A stretch of DNA of 44,354 nucleotides from CAZGDB01 sp964524705 (GTDB lineage Bacteria > Pseudomonadota > Gammaproteobacteria > Berkiellales > Berkiellaceae), in assembly GCA_964524705.1 (NCBI GenBank), contig CAZGDB010000013.1:1-44354 (forward strand), written 5' to 3'. The position numbers and the translations under genes are program-made. Of this stretch, positions 1-7,718 are shown piece by piece; the first letter of the stretch is position 1; each line of letters starts with the position of its first letter. Under the pieces are notes generated by a model, which was not told the origin of the DNA, ran no database searches, and worked only from the letters and a program-made list of their open reading frames with translations.

Positions 1-207
1 TGGGAACTGACCATTATGGGTTGTCATGTATTCTGCGATGGCATTTTTGGCGCTGTCTGCGGTGCTGATCATCTCAGCAACTTTGCTACGAACCATATAG
101 GTATTGTAAGAAGGAACTGCGATTGCAGCTAGGATACCGATGATGGCAACAACAATCAGCAATTCAATTAAGGTGTAACCCTTGTCTTTGTTTTTGTAAG
201 CAAACAT
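1..207 (-). CDS. Type IV pilin (major pilin-like), N-terminal part; runs off the window
   Basis: Reading leftward from ATG at 207, the 69 visible codons give a short positive leader ending KDKG, then YTLIELLIVVAIIGILAAIA. This is the class III prepilin signature: cleavage after Gly, Glu at position 5 of the mature protein, and a hydrophobic alpha-1 helix. PilD would cleave and methylate it, and it would assemble into type IV pili at the inner membrane. The first mature residue is Tyr instead of the usual Phe. A GGGAGA ribosome site lies just upstream of the ATG. The C-terminal disulfide region is outside the window, so whether this is the major pilin (PilA/PilE) or a pseudopilin cannot be settled. 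The family assignment is very safe. Confidence 0.93.
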   Translation of the reverse strand, partial: MFAYKNKDKGYTLIELLIVVAIIGILAAIAVPSYNTYMVRSKVAEMISTADSAKNAIAEYMTTHNGQFP

Positions 208-252
208 AAAAAAATCTCCCTGGTAAAATCTAACAAAATTGAGTGTCCTTTA

Positions 253-261
253 AGTATAGCA
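253..261 (-). promoter_or_regulatory. Extended -10 promoter of the pilin gene
   Basis: On the minus strand the sequence reads TGCTATACT, an extended -10 (TGn plus TATACT). It lies about 45 bases upstream of the pilin ATG, with no good -35. A sigma-54 site (GG-N10-GC), common for pilA genes, was looked for and not found at correct spacing. Confidence 0.45.
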
Positions 262-312
262 GCACGCTAGAAAGCTAGCCAGCTTGTAGATTTTCACATA
301 AAGCGACTAGAC

Positions 313-341
313 TTGTCAATGAAGGCAGGGACTCGTATACT
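313..341 (+). promoter_or_regulatory. Sigma-70 promoter of the tRNA-Thr gene
   Basis: TTGTCA (313-318), a 17-base spacer and TATACT (336-341) match the housekeeping consensus at 5/6 in each box. The -10 ends 12 bases before the mature tRNA 5' end, leaving a very short leader. Confidence 0.75.
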
Positions 342-353
342 TGACGCCATTAT

Positions 354-429
<76 letters not shown>

Positions 430-488
430 CGGCCCAGCAGTAAGTAAATAGGTCATCTGACATACAAACAACTTAATGAGGGGCGCCA

Positions 489-1688
489 GTGGCATCATCT
501 ACTCAAAAACATATCCTTGTTATGACTGCAGGCTTTGCCATGTTCTCCATGTTTTTTGGAGCGGGTAATCTCGTGTTCCCTATCTTAATTGGGATGGAAG
601 CTTTCAATGCAACGATGCCTGCGTTATTAGGCTTGTTTGCAACCGGTATCGTTGTGCCGTTCTTGGGGCTGTTTGCGATGACCTTGTTTAATGGTGATTA
701 TGAAAAGTTTTTTGGCATGTTAGGGCCGGTGGTCCCTTATGTGTTGATTACCATTATTTTATGCTTAGTGGGGCCTTTTGGGGCACTCCCGCGTTGTGTA
801 TTGGTGTCACATGGTGCGATTACGCTGTGGGCTCCGGAAGTCCCGCCCTTTATTTTTAATGCAGTGTATTGTTTGTTATTGGGACTTGTAATTTGGCGTA
901 AAAATAAAATTGTGGATTTATTAGGACATTGGCTGGCGCCATTATTATTAGTGGGCGTTATGGCTATTATTCTCTTTGGTCTTTTACAGCCTCCGATTGT
1001 ATCACCGGCTGTAGGGCTAACTCGAGGAGAGGCTTGGAATTTTGGATTTTCTCAAGGGTATCAAACTTTAGATTTATTAGGCGCTTTTTTCTTTTCTGCT
1101 ACGACTTTGCATTATTTACAAAAACGCTTAGCTGATGCAGGGGAGAGTAATCGAAAAGCATTGATCCAGTTAAATTTGAAAGCGAGTATGATTGGCGCAG
1201 GTTTATTGTTTGGGGTGTATGCGGGCTTTGTATGGCTAGGAGCAAAGTTTGCATTTGCGTTGACAGGTGTTCCGCCTGAATCTTTAATTTCTGCTTTGGC
1301 ACAACAATCACTTGGGGATTATGCGGTGCCAGTGGTGAGTCTGACTATCTTGTTAGCTTGTTTTACCACAGCAGTGGTGATTGCAATGTTGTTTGCAGAT
1401 TTTTTAGCAACAGAGCTGAAACAATACCTAAAACCAGTTGATACGCTTGTTATCACACTGTGCTTAGCCTATGTCATGTCTTTGTTGGGGTTTGAAAGGA
1501 TTATGTATTTTTTAGGGGCTATATTAACAGTATTATATCCAGCACTGATTGCACTGACAGTCGCGAATATAGTGTATAAGTTGTGGGAGCGGAATGTTGT
1601 TCGTATTGCATTTTGGGGCACGACTGTAGTGACTTTAGGGGGCTATATTCCAGGCTGGTTGGAATATTTTGGCATAGCCTTGTTTTAG
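489..1688 (+). CDS. brnQ: Branched-chain amino acid:cation symporter (BrnQ, LIVCS family)
   Basis: The 399-residue polytopic inner-membrane protein opens with AGFAMFSMFFGAGNLVFPI, the hallmark first helix of BrnQ transporters, which import Leu, Ile and Val with Na+ or H+. About twelve hydrophobic segments fill the length. It is somewhat shorter than the roughly 430-440 residues of the E. coli type. The start is GTG at 489, chosen because GAGGGG (478-483) sits five bases upstream. It lies 59 bases after the tRNA with no terminator visible between them, so it may be read from the tRNA promoter. Its stop overlaps the stop of the convergent hemH by four bases. The family call is firm; the exact substrate range is inferred. 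Confidence 0.92.
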   Translation: MASSTQKHILVMTAGFAMFSMFFGAGNLVFPILIGMEAFNATMPALLGLFATGIVVPFLGLFAMTLFNGDYEKFFGMLGPVVPYVLITIILCLVGPFGALPRCVLVSHGAITLWAPEVPPFIFNAVYCLLLGLVIWRKNKIVDLLGHWLAPLLLVGVMAIILFGLLQPPIVSPAVGLTRGEAWNFGFSQGYQTLDLLGAFFFSATTLHYLQKRLADAGESNRKALIQLNLKASMIGAGLLFGVYAGFVWLGAKFAFALTGVPPESLISALAQQSLGDYAVPVVSLTILLACFTTAVVIAMLFADFLATELKQYLKPVDTLVITLCLAYVMSLLGFERIMYFLGAILTVLYPALIALTVANIVYKLWERNVVRIAFWGTTVVTLGGYIPGWLEYFGIALF

Positions 1689-2689
1689 GTAAGGGTTAAG
1701 CAATAGTCTTTTAACCATGTTACCCAAGCATTATCTGAATTAAGACAAGGCACTAAGGTGAGTCCTGTTCCTCCCATGTTTTTCCATTCTTCTTGTAATC
1801 GTAACTGAATTTCTTCTAAGGTTTCTATACAATCTGCTACAAAAGAAGGGCAGGCTACTAATGGGTGCTTAAACCCCTGATCTTTTAAAATTTGTAATTG
1901 TTCTGTATTGCTAGGCCCAATCCATGGGGTTTTACCCAGTTTGGATTGAAAACTGCTAAAAACAGGTAAATCTTCGGGTAGGTCTGCTTGAATGTGTGTG
2001 CTGGTGGCCAGACATTGTGCGCGATAACAGCGTGCATGTGGGGGGCAGTGGGTCTTAAGACATTGTTGGTAGGTTGTGCATTGTACCTTGGGTAAAGCTT
2101 TTAAAGGCAATGAGTGATAACTTAACATCACACAATCATGCACCCCTTTGATATAACTATCTAAAATTTTATGAGCCCATAAGCGTCCAAAACCGGGCGC
2201 TTGATAAAAGGTGTTGGGGGTTGTGATCTTAGGAATGTAATCCCAGGTTTGAATTTTTTCAAAGAGTTTTTGTAGAGCGCTACCGGTGGTGCTACTGGCA
2301 TATTGGGGAAACAAGGGCAGTACGATTAAATGGGTATATTGATTTTTAATTGTAGAGAGGGTTTGATTAAAGTCAGGTGTGCCGTAGCGCATCGCTGCAT
2401 AGACATCGATCTCATGGGGTTGTAGTACTTTAGCTAAGGCTTGTTGCAAATGATGGAGTTCGATGCGTAAAGGCGATCCTACTTTAGTCCAAATTTTTTG
2501 ATAGGCTGCGGTGGCACTGGCTGTACGAAACGGTAATATGAGACCATAGAGGAGTAGGTAACGAATCGGGGCAGGCAGATCTATCACGCGCCTGTCACTT
2601 AAAAAAGTTGCTAAGTATTGCCAGACACTTCGTTTCGTAGGTGTTTCTGGAGTGCCTAAATTGAGTAATAGAACAGCTGTTTTTTCCAT
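1685..2689 (-). CDS. hemH: Ferrochelatase with an internal Cys cluster (probable [2Fe-2S] type)
   Basis: The 334-residue protein inserts Fe2+ into protoporphyrin IX, the last step of protohaem synthesis. It starts with the LLLNLGTPETP motif (7-17). It carries the catalytic His in SYHSLP (H192) and the Glu in VADCIETLEE (E289). Between them is a segment with five cysteines: C204, C210, C215, C221 and C226, including CYRAQC. A known ferrochelatase class, described from Myxococcus xanthus, ligates a [2Fe-2S] cluster through four cysteines in an internal stretch of about 20 residues; this segment fits that class. No signal peptide is present. It is the last gene of a three-gene minus-strand operon, starting two bases after the HAD gene stop. 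Confidence 0.95.
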   Translation of the reverse strand: MEKTAVLLLNLGTPETPTKRSVWQYLATFLSDRRVIDLPAPIRYLLLYGLILPFRTASATAAYQKIWTKVGSPLRIELHHLQQALAKVLQPHEIDVYAAMRYGTPDFNQTLSTIKNQYTHLIVLPLFPQYASSTTGSALQKLFEKIQTWDYIPKITTPNTFYQAPGFGRLWAHKILDSYIKGVHDCVMLSYHSLPLKALPKVQCTTYQQCLKTHCPPHARCYRAQCLATSTHIQADLPEDLPVFSSFQSKLGKTPWIGPSNTEQLQILKDQGFKHPLVACPSFVADCIETLEEIQLRLQEEWKNMGGTGLTLVPCLNSDNAWVTWLKDYCLTLT

Positions 2690-2691
2690 AA

Positions 2692-3351
2692 TTAACCTGG
2701 TAATCCCCAGAGGGCGGGTTTAAAATCTAGTAGACTGTTTAAGCATTCATCTGGCTCACAGAGAATAGTGTTGGGAATATGAGGATCTGGAATCATAATA
2801 CAGGTCATTCCTGCGGCTTTAGCGGCTTGTACGCCTAATGGAGCATCTTCAAAGACTAAGCATTCATGCGGCAGGGCTCCTAATTTTTCTGCTGCTTTTA
2901 AAAAAATATCTGGAGCAGGTTTGCCAGCTTTTAAGCTGGGATCATCTCCAGTAATGCGGTGATGTAATAAATTTAGCCAATCATTATTTTGCATTTTAAG
3001 GGCTAAGGCATGTCGATCAGTACTGGTGGCTAACGCTTGCCCTACTTTATGATGTGCAAAATGTTTGACTAATGCCTCTGCTCCTGGTCGTGGTTTACTT
3101 TGGAGGAATAACACATCTAAAATAGTTTTGCGTAAAGCTAAATAGGTTTTAGCATCGATTGGTAAATCCAGTGCTTTTACAAATATTTCCGCTGCCTCTG
3201 TGGCTTTACGACCCATAATTTGGGCTTTTAGGGCGGGAGTAAAAACCTTTCCATAACGTGCTGCAATTTCTGTGCAGGTTTTGGTATAAAAAGGCTCCGT
3301 ATCTAAAAGTAAGCCATCTAAGTCATATATAATGAACTGAATATTACGCAT
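2692..3351 (-). CDS. HAD-superfamily phosphatase, subfamily IA (HDHD1/YniC-like)
   Basis: This is a 219-residue haloacid dehalogenase-fold hydrolase. Motif I is YDLDGLLLDTE, with nucleophile Asp and acid/base Asp (D9, D11). Motif II is the Thr of ATSTD, motif III the Lys of GKPAPDIF, and motif IV the FEDAPLGVQAAKAAG stretch. The alpha-helical cap after motif I fits small sugar-phosphate or nucleotide phosphatases such as pseudouridine-5'-phosphatase or hexitol phosphatases; the substrate cannot be told from sequence. ATG at 3351 is preferred over an upstream ATG at 3411, because the extra 20 residues would overlap the acyltransferase and precede the conserved N-terminus. It begins seven bases after the acyltransferase stop, so coupled translation is likely. 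Confidence 0.88.
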   Translation of the reverse strand: MRNIQFIIYDLDGLLLDTEPFYTKTCTEIAARYGKVFTPALKAQIMGRKATEAAEIFVKALDLPIDAKTYLALRKTILDVLFLQSKPRPGAEALVKHFAHHKVGQALATSTDRHALALKMQNNDWLNLLHHRITGDDPSLKAGKPAPDIFLKAAEKLGALPHECLVFEDAPLGVQAAKAAGMTCIMIPDPHIPNTILCEPDECLNSLLDFKPALWGLPG

Positions 3352-3358
3352 TATGATC

Positions 3359-4333
3359 TTAGTGATTAGGTAGAATTGGGCCAGTATACCCACTCTCTTG
3401 GGTATCTGCAAAAGAGACGATCTTACCTTGATCTTCTTGTATTAAACGGGTGAGCGTGTCTTCCTTGAGTTGCCACACCTTGCTAATCCAGTCTTGTGTT
3501 AATTCCTTCAATGCTTCATCGGTATATTGTTCTGGGTGTTGTAAAAAATCGGGGACAGCAAGCTTGCGACCATGGAGATAGACCTTTGTAACTTTGCCAC
3601 ACATAAAATCCCAGAAGGTGGGTACTTTGCCGGGAAAATAAATGGTCATATCTAAAATATAGGCAAAATAGTTAGGCATCGTTTTAAAGGATTGAATCAG
3701 CCCCCCTGTTTTGGGTTTGAGTAAATGCGGATAGGGGGAGGATTGTTTTTTATGTTTCGCAGGCGTAAATCGGGTGCCTTCAGTAAAATTAAAGAGTGTG
3801 ATGGGACCTTCTCGTAAACGACTGCAATTGCGTTCAATGGTTTGTAAATCACGTTTTGCTAAAGCAGGATTTTTTAAGATTTGTTCCTTGTTATATCGGC
3901 GCATAAAGGGGCAGTTAAGTAAATAACAGGCAAATCCAAAAAAGGGAATAAAAATTAAATTTCGTTTTAGTAAAAATCGAAAGATAGGGGTTTTATTCCC
4001 CAAAGTTTCAATAAATACAAAAATATCTACCCAACTTTGATGGTTGCTGATTAAAAACAATCCTTGATTTTTATGTTGCAGAAGGTCTTCTGGAAAATGA
4101 CAGATCCATTTTGTGGGATGAAAGGTACGAATATATGCTTGCATGAGGTGCATCCAAACTGCAGCTCCCGTTTCCATTTTCAAAAGTGCCCAGCGTCGTG
4201 TGTCTAAGTTTCCCCATAAGCGCCATGGAGCATAAAGATAAATCCACAGGGCACACAGTGGGGTACTCAGGGTTAATAAGAGACAAAAGCCAATACCACA
4301 AAGGAATGTTTTAAACGGACGTAGGATAGACAT
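3359..4333 (-). CDS. Lysophospholipid (1-acylglycerol-3-phosphate) acyltransferase family, YihG-like
   Basis: The 324-residue membrane-bound acyltransferase has a hydrophobic N-terminus (about 10-35). It has the catalytic H-X4-D motif in NHQSWVD (H98, D103) and the acceptor-binding motif FTEGTR (183-188). These define the PlsC/LPLAT superfamily, which moves acyl groups from acyl-CoA or acyl-ACP to a lysophospholipid. Length and motif spacing resemble E. coli YihG rather than the shorter housekeeping PlsC, so a role in minor phospholipid remodelling is more likely than bulk phosphatidate synthesis. It is the first gene of the operon with the HAD phosphatase and hemH and follows a recognisable promoter at 4372-4400. 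Confidence 0.87.
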   Translation of the reverse strand: MSILRPFKTFLCGIGFCLLLTLSTPLCALWIYLYAPWRLWGNLDTRRWALLKMETGAAVWMHLMQAYIRTFHPTKWICHFPEDLLQHKNQGLFLISNHQSWVDIFVFIETLGNKTPIFRFLLKRNLIFIPFFGFACYLLNCPFMRRYNKEQILKNPALAKRDLQTIERNCSRLREGPITLFNFTEGTRFTPAKHKKQSSPYPHLLKPKTGGLIQSFKTMPNYFAYILDMTIYFPGKVPTFWDFMCGKVTKVYLHGRKLAVPDFLQHPEQYTDEALKELTQDWISKVWQLKEDTLTRLIQEDQGKIVSFADTQESGYTGPILPNH

Positions 4334-4371
4334 TTGGTCAACCTGAGTTATGGGGAATACACACGGGGGCC

Positions 4372-4400
4372 ATTACAAAACAAAATTCTTTTTTTCGCAA
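4372..4400 (-). promoter_or_regulatory. Promoter of the acyltransferase-HAD-hemH operon
   Basis: The minus strand reads TTGCGA (4400-4395), a 17-base spacer and TGTAAT (4377-4372). The matches are 4/6 and 5/6 to the sigma-70 boxes, about 38 bases ahead of the ATG at 4333. The spacer is A/T-rich. Confidence 0.5.
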
Positions 4401-4479
4401 CTTTTGTGTCAGGTCACGGAACCTTAGTTGGTTAACTTTGTCAAACCCTGAATCTTAGTAGATGCAGGGAGACTGACCT

Positions 4480-4734
4480 ATGATGACACTCAAACAATGG
4501 GTAACGTATTGGCGTGTTTATTGGCAACAATATTATTTACAGTTGCAGGCCCGAAAAAAGGCAGAGCAAAAGAAACGACAGTTACATAAATTTCGTAAGG
4601 TAGTACATCCTTTAAAGGTGGAGGTTGTGAAGCCGGTATTATGGCGTGTTCCGTTGGGGCGTGTTAAAAGCGCGCATCCTTTAGTGGGGATGGTGCATGC
4701 GTTATTCGTTGAGCCTAAAAAACCAAAACAATAA
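4480..4734 (+). CDS. Small basic protein, unrecognised (84 aa)
   Basis: An ATG at 4480 is preceded by AGGGAG (4466-4471) eight bases upstream, a good ribosome site. The product is 84 residues, strongly basic. It has an aromatic N-terminus (WVTYWRVYWQQYYLQLQ) followed by a run of Lys/Arg/Gln that could form an amphipathic helix, and a Pro/Val-rich C-terminus. No family is recognised, and there is no signal peptide or clear membrane segment. It lies alone between the divergent acyltransferase operon and the secreted-protein/chemoreceptor pair. A role in membrane or nucleic-acid binding is possible from composition only. Confidence 0.65.
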   Translation: MMTLKQWVTYWRVYWQQYYLQLQARKKAEQKKRQLHKFRKVVHPLKVEVVKPVLWRVPLGRVKSAHPLVGMVHALFVEPKKPKQ

Positions 4735-4821
4735 AACGATTGGTCTTGATATAAAAATATGGCAATTACAAGCCTTTTTATAGGGGTTTTGTGTGTAGGT
4801 CAAAAAAGACTCAAAATCTTG

Positions 4822-4830
4822 TGATATAAT
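4822..4830 (+). promoter_or_regulatory. Extended -10 promoter for the secreted protein/chemoreceptor operon
   Basis: TGATATAAT (TGn plus a perfect TATAAT at 4825-4830) lies 50 bases upstream of the chosen start at 4880. An in-frame ATG at 4829 falls inside this -10 box, so it would not be part of the mRNA. This argues for the start at 4880. Confidence 0.6.
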
Positions 4831-4879
4831 GAATCATAGGGAACTGTTCTTTCATTTATCAAAAAAAAGGAATTGGATT

Positions 4880-5410
4880 ATGAATATCATGCGCAAAACC
4901 GTCCTCGTTACCGCTTTGTTAACCAGCGCATTGTGGATGAAGACTGCGATTGCAGCCGAAAAAATGCTGCATGTAGTAGTAAAGATGCATAATATTGAAC
5001 AAATTCAAGTACAGGAGAATCGTGGGGACGAGTTGTATATGTCCATTACTGAGTTTGGTTCTAAAACTCGTTACTATCGTGTGCCAGATCAGCCTTTCTA
5101 TTGGCGCGGAGATAGTTTACAAAAAGTACAGGATGTAGAGCTCTTTAGTGTGGATTTAGCTCCACAAGAAAAGATTTCTTTAGTGTTTTCTTTAATGGAG
5201 CAAGATGTGGCACCGTGGAATCCAGATGATTTATTAGGTGCTGTAAAGGCTGACCTAGAGCGTACAGCCAAAGGTATGAAGGAAACCTGGGTTATGCCAG
5301 ATAAACAAACTGTGTTTATTGCTGATAGCTCAAAAGGGGAACTGCATCCGATTGAATTTCAAACTAAAGGTGCCCGTTATCGTGCACAGTTGAGTTTAGA
5401 GTTTAAATAA
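4880..5410 (+). CDS. Secreted/periplasmic protein of unknown function (176 aa)
   Basis: The chosen ATG at 4880 has AAGGAA (4867-4872) seven bases upstream. It yields a Sec signal peptide: Lys/Arg start, a hydrophobic stretch VLVTALLTSALW, and a probable cleavage after AIA or AIAA. An in-frame ATG at 4829 overlaps the promoter and would bury the signal peptide. The mature part, about 150 residues, is rich in beta-prone and acidic segments and has no cysteine, so no disulfides. No family is recognised. The stop is one base before the chemoreceptor-like gene, indicating an operon and probable coupled translation. It may be a periplasmic partner of that receptor, but that is inference from position only. 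Confidence 0.75.
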   Translation: MNIMRKTVLVTALLTSALWMKTAIAAEKMLHVVVKMHNIEQIQVQENRGDELYMSITEFGSKTRYYRVPDQPFYWRGDSLQKVQDVELFSVDLAPQEKISLVFSLMEQDVAPWNPDDLLGAVKADLERTAKGMKETWVMPDKQTVFIADSSKGELHPIEFQTKGARYRAQLSLEFK

Positions 5411-5411
5411 A

Positions 5412-7361
5412 ATGCACTCAAAAAATCCGTTAAGTTCGCTCGTAAAACGACTGAAAGGCATTTGCCTGCTCAGTGCCTTTACGGCTGCTTTGGCGATTTT
5501 GTCGGTCATGCAAGATTTTGGGTGGGCACCAGTTTTGTGGGGGGTTGAGGCGTTATTGTTAACGCTTTTAACCTTAAGTTTGGGATTGTGGTTACGGGAT
5601 TGGGCCCATTTAACTGAAGAAGTGTTGAACAGTATTCAACAGATTGCGCAAGGTAAGGAGCTGGTAGCACCTGAACATAATTTTGTAGAAGCAAAATTGT
5701 TTTTTAGATCTTTATCTTATTTATCTCAACATATTGCCACCCATATTCAGCAAGAGCGTTTTTTGCAAGAAAGTATGCAAGAATTACAGATGACACTCAA
5801 AAAACAAATGATAGTTCAAATTCGTTTCCAAGAAGCCTTAACCCATATCCGTATTCCTGTAGTCATTTTGGATAAACGGAGTATTGTGCTGTATTTTAAT
5901 CATGCTGCAGAACGCATTTTACGTCAGTCTGAAGGTGAGATTCAAAAAGTGATAGGCCATTTTAAGGTGGATACCTTATTAGGGCAGTCCATGGACGTGT
6001 TCAGACGTTGGGGGCCACAAATCCAAGTGGTGGGAAATATGAACTCCCCACATAAAAGTGATCTGCATGTTGGTGGTTTGGTGTTTAATTTGATTACCCA
6101 TGCACTACGTGCGCCTGATAGTCGTCGTGTAGGGTTTTTATTGCAGTTTGATCAACGTACTTCTGAATTGAAATTTAAAGAAGCCTTTGTAGGATGGATA
6201 GAGCGTACTCGAGAAGGGGATTGGAAACAATCTTTTGATTTGGCTGCCGATCGTACGGTATTAAGAGAAATGATAGGGTTGCTCAATAGTTTATGGAATG
6301 ATACGTATCAACAACTTGCAGATTTAGATCAAGCCCTAACGCATTTGTCCAATGGAGTGCTTTTTGGATTAAATGCGACCTCTGAAAAAGGGGTAATGAA
6401 TAAAATTCAAAAAGATTTTTTAAATTTGCAATCAAACTTGTTAGGCAATTTAGTAAAACTGCGTGAAACGATCGATGAAATGCAAGGTTTGAACGATCAA
6501 GCACGTAGCCAAATTGAACAAGAGCTCATGCATGTACATGAAGCCTTTAGTGCTTTAAGAGAACGTGAACGGCATGTGGCACAGCAGGAGGCGTGTTTTC
6601 AGCTGTGGCAAGCCCAACAAAATACTTTCCAAACTGCTGTAGAGCCTACGCAAGGGGCTTTGGATTCTATGAACCAGGGAATGGGGCGATGGGCTGGAGT
6701 GCAAACTGCTAGTGTGGAAGAAGCGCAAAAAACTTTGCAAATTTTAGATCGTATTGAAGAAATTGCATTTAGAACTCATTTGCTCTCTTTAAATGCGAGT
6801 GTAGAAGCTGCTAAAGTTCAACATGAAGATGCAGCAGGATTTGCTGTGGTGACGCATGAAATTAGATTATTAGCAGAAAGAGGAACTCAAGCGATTAAAG
6901 AAGTCAAAGAATTACACATGATGACGATGACACAGCTACAGGCTTGTCATACAGAGGTACAAGTTGTACAAGGGGTCTTGGGGCAACTCACGACTCAATG
7001 GAAAGATCTGATGATGGGAGTTGAAAAACAAGGCGCAGCCTTGGCACAACAAACCTTAGCGAGCCAACAAATTAAATTGTTTGATCATAAAATTTTTGAA
7101 CAAACCCAAGAGTTACAGCATCGTATTGAAATTATTAGAACGGCTTTAGATCATCAAAAGGGTAGAATTAAAGAAGCCCAAGAAGTGATTAAATTTTACC
7201 GTCTGGAAGATAAGCCAAAAGTACGGTTGCCCGCTTCTGTGGTTACTTTGGATACCTATCGTGCAGACCATATTGCACAAGCGCATTTAGAAGTCCCTAT
7301 TGCCAGCACGACCCAAGAGCCAGTGGCAGCGGTAGTGGAACCTAAAGAAAATACGCAATAA
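5412..7361 (+). CDS. Methyl-accepting chemotaxis-like protein with PAS domain
   Basis: The 649-residue protein has two adjacent N-terminal membrane helices (about 17-34 and 39-61) joined by only a few residues, so it has no periplasmic sensor domain. A PAS-like region follows at about 143-235 (IPVVILDKRSIVLYFNHAAE). Long coiled coil leads to an MCP signalling hairpin at about 445-500, whose tip resembles the conserved CheA/CheW-contact sequence (LLSLNASVEAA, then GFAVVTHEIRLLAER). The C-terminal tail of about 130 residues ends without a recognisable CheR pentapeptide. It would act in the inner membrane, sensing a cytoplasmic or membrane-energetic signal through PAS. No che gene is in the window. 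Coupling to flagella, to type IV pili or to another output is open. Confidence 0.85.
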   Translation: MHSKNPLSSLVKRLKGICLLSAFTAALAILSVMQDFGWAPVLWGVEALLLTLLTLSLGLWLRDWAHLTEEVLNSIQQIAQGKELVAPEHNFVEAKLFFRSLSYLSQHIATHIQQERFLQESMQELQMTLKKQMIVQIRFQEALTHIRIPVVILDKRSIVLYFNHAAERILRQSEGEIQKVIGHFKVDTLLGQSMDVFRRWGPQIQVVGNMNSPHKSDLHVGGLVFNLITHALRAPDSRRVGFLLQFDQRTSELKFKEAFVGWIERTREGDWKQSFDLAADRTVLREMIGLLNSLWNDTYQQLADLDQALTHLSNGVLFGLNATSEKGVMNKIQKDFLNLQSNLLGNLVKLRETIDEMQGLNDQARSQIEQELMHVHEAFSALRERERHVAQQEACFQLWQAQQNTFQTAVEPTQGALDSMNQGMGRWAGVQTASVEEAQKTLQILDRIEEIAFRTHLLSLNASVEAAKVQHEDAAGFAVVTHEIRLLAERGTQAIKEVKELHMMTMTQLQACHTEVQVVQGVLGQLTTQWKDLMMGVEKQGAALAQQTLASQQIKLFDHKIFEQTQELQHRIEIIRTALDHQKGRIKEAQEVIKFYRLEDKPKVRLPASVVTLDTYRADHIAQAHLEVPIASTTQEPVAAVVEPKENTQ

Positions 7362-7718
7362 AAAGATTGTTATTGACCCTTATTCATACCTCTGAACTTG
7401 CACTATTTAACGGAGGTTGCCGCTCATTAGCTTTTCTTCTATCTCCTCTAGGTAGTTTTTTTAAAATTCAGCGGCTATTTTTCTGCTTTTTTTATTTTGT
7501 TCCACAGTAATATTTTCCACAACCACGCTCTATAGTGTTATGGGCTATGCTGGCACAGGTATAGATTAACCTAATGATAGGGCTCTGATGGAAAGTGAGT
7601 GTGTATTGCTGTCGGGTATTTCATTACACTATGGTTGATTAACTGACTTTTTGGATATCGTTGCAGGTTTGAGCCACTGCGGGTAGGATTGAGGGATTGT
7701 AGTTACAAGGAGTCAACT
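7362..7718 (+). other. Non-coding stretch between the chemoreceptor-like gene and pepN
   Basis: These 357 bases hold no convincing gene on either strand. The region is T-rich around 7455-7500 and contains two DnaA-box-like 9-mers (TGTTCCACA at 7498-7506 and TTTTCCACA at 7513-7521). No intrinsic terminator is evident after the chemoreceptor-like gene. The pepN promoter must lie here but could not be placed with confidence. Confidence 0.6.

Noticed and set aside
208..312. Sigma-54 promoter for the pilin gene
   Set aside because: GG and GC pairs occur on the minus strand, but not at ten-base spacing; an extended -10 sigma-70 site fits better.
7385..7420. Weak hairpin (ACCTCT ... GGAGGT) after the chemoreceptor-like gene
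   Set aside because: Six pairs with a long loop and no T run; not convincing as a terminator.
7498..7521. Two DnaA-box-like 9-mers (TGTTCCACA, TTTTCCACA) in the spacer before pepN
   Set aside because: Only two sites, one imperfect. No dnaA, dnaN, gidA or A/T-rich unwinding repeats nearby, so a replication origin is not supported.
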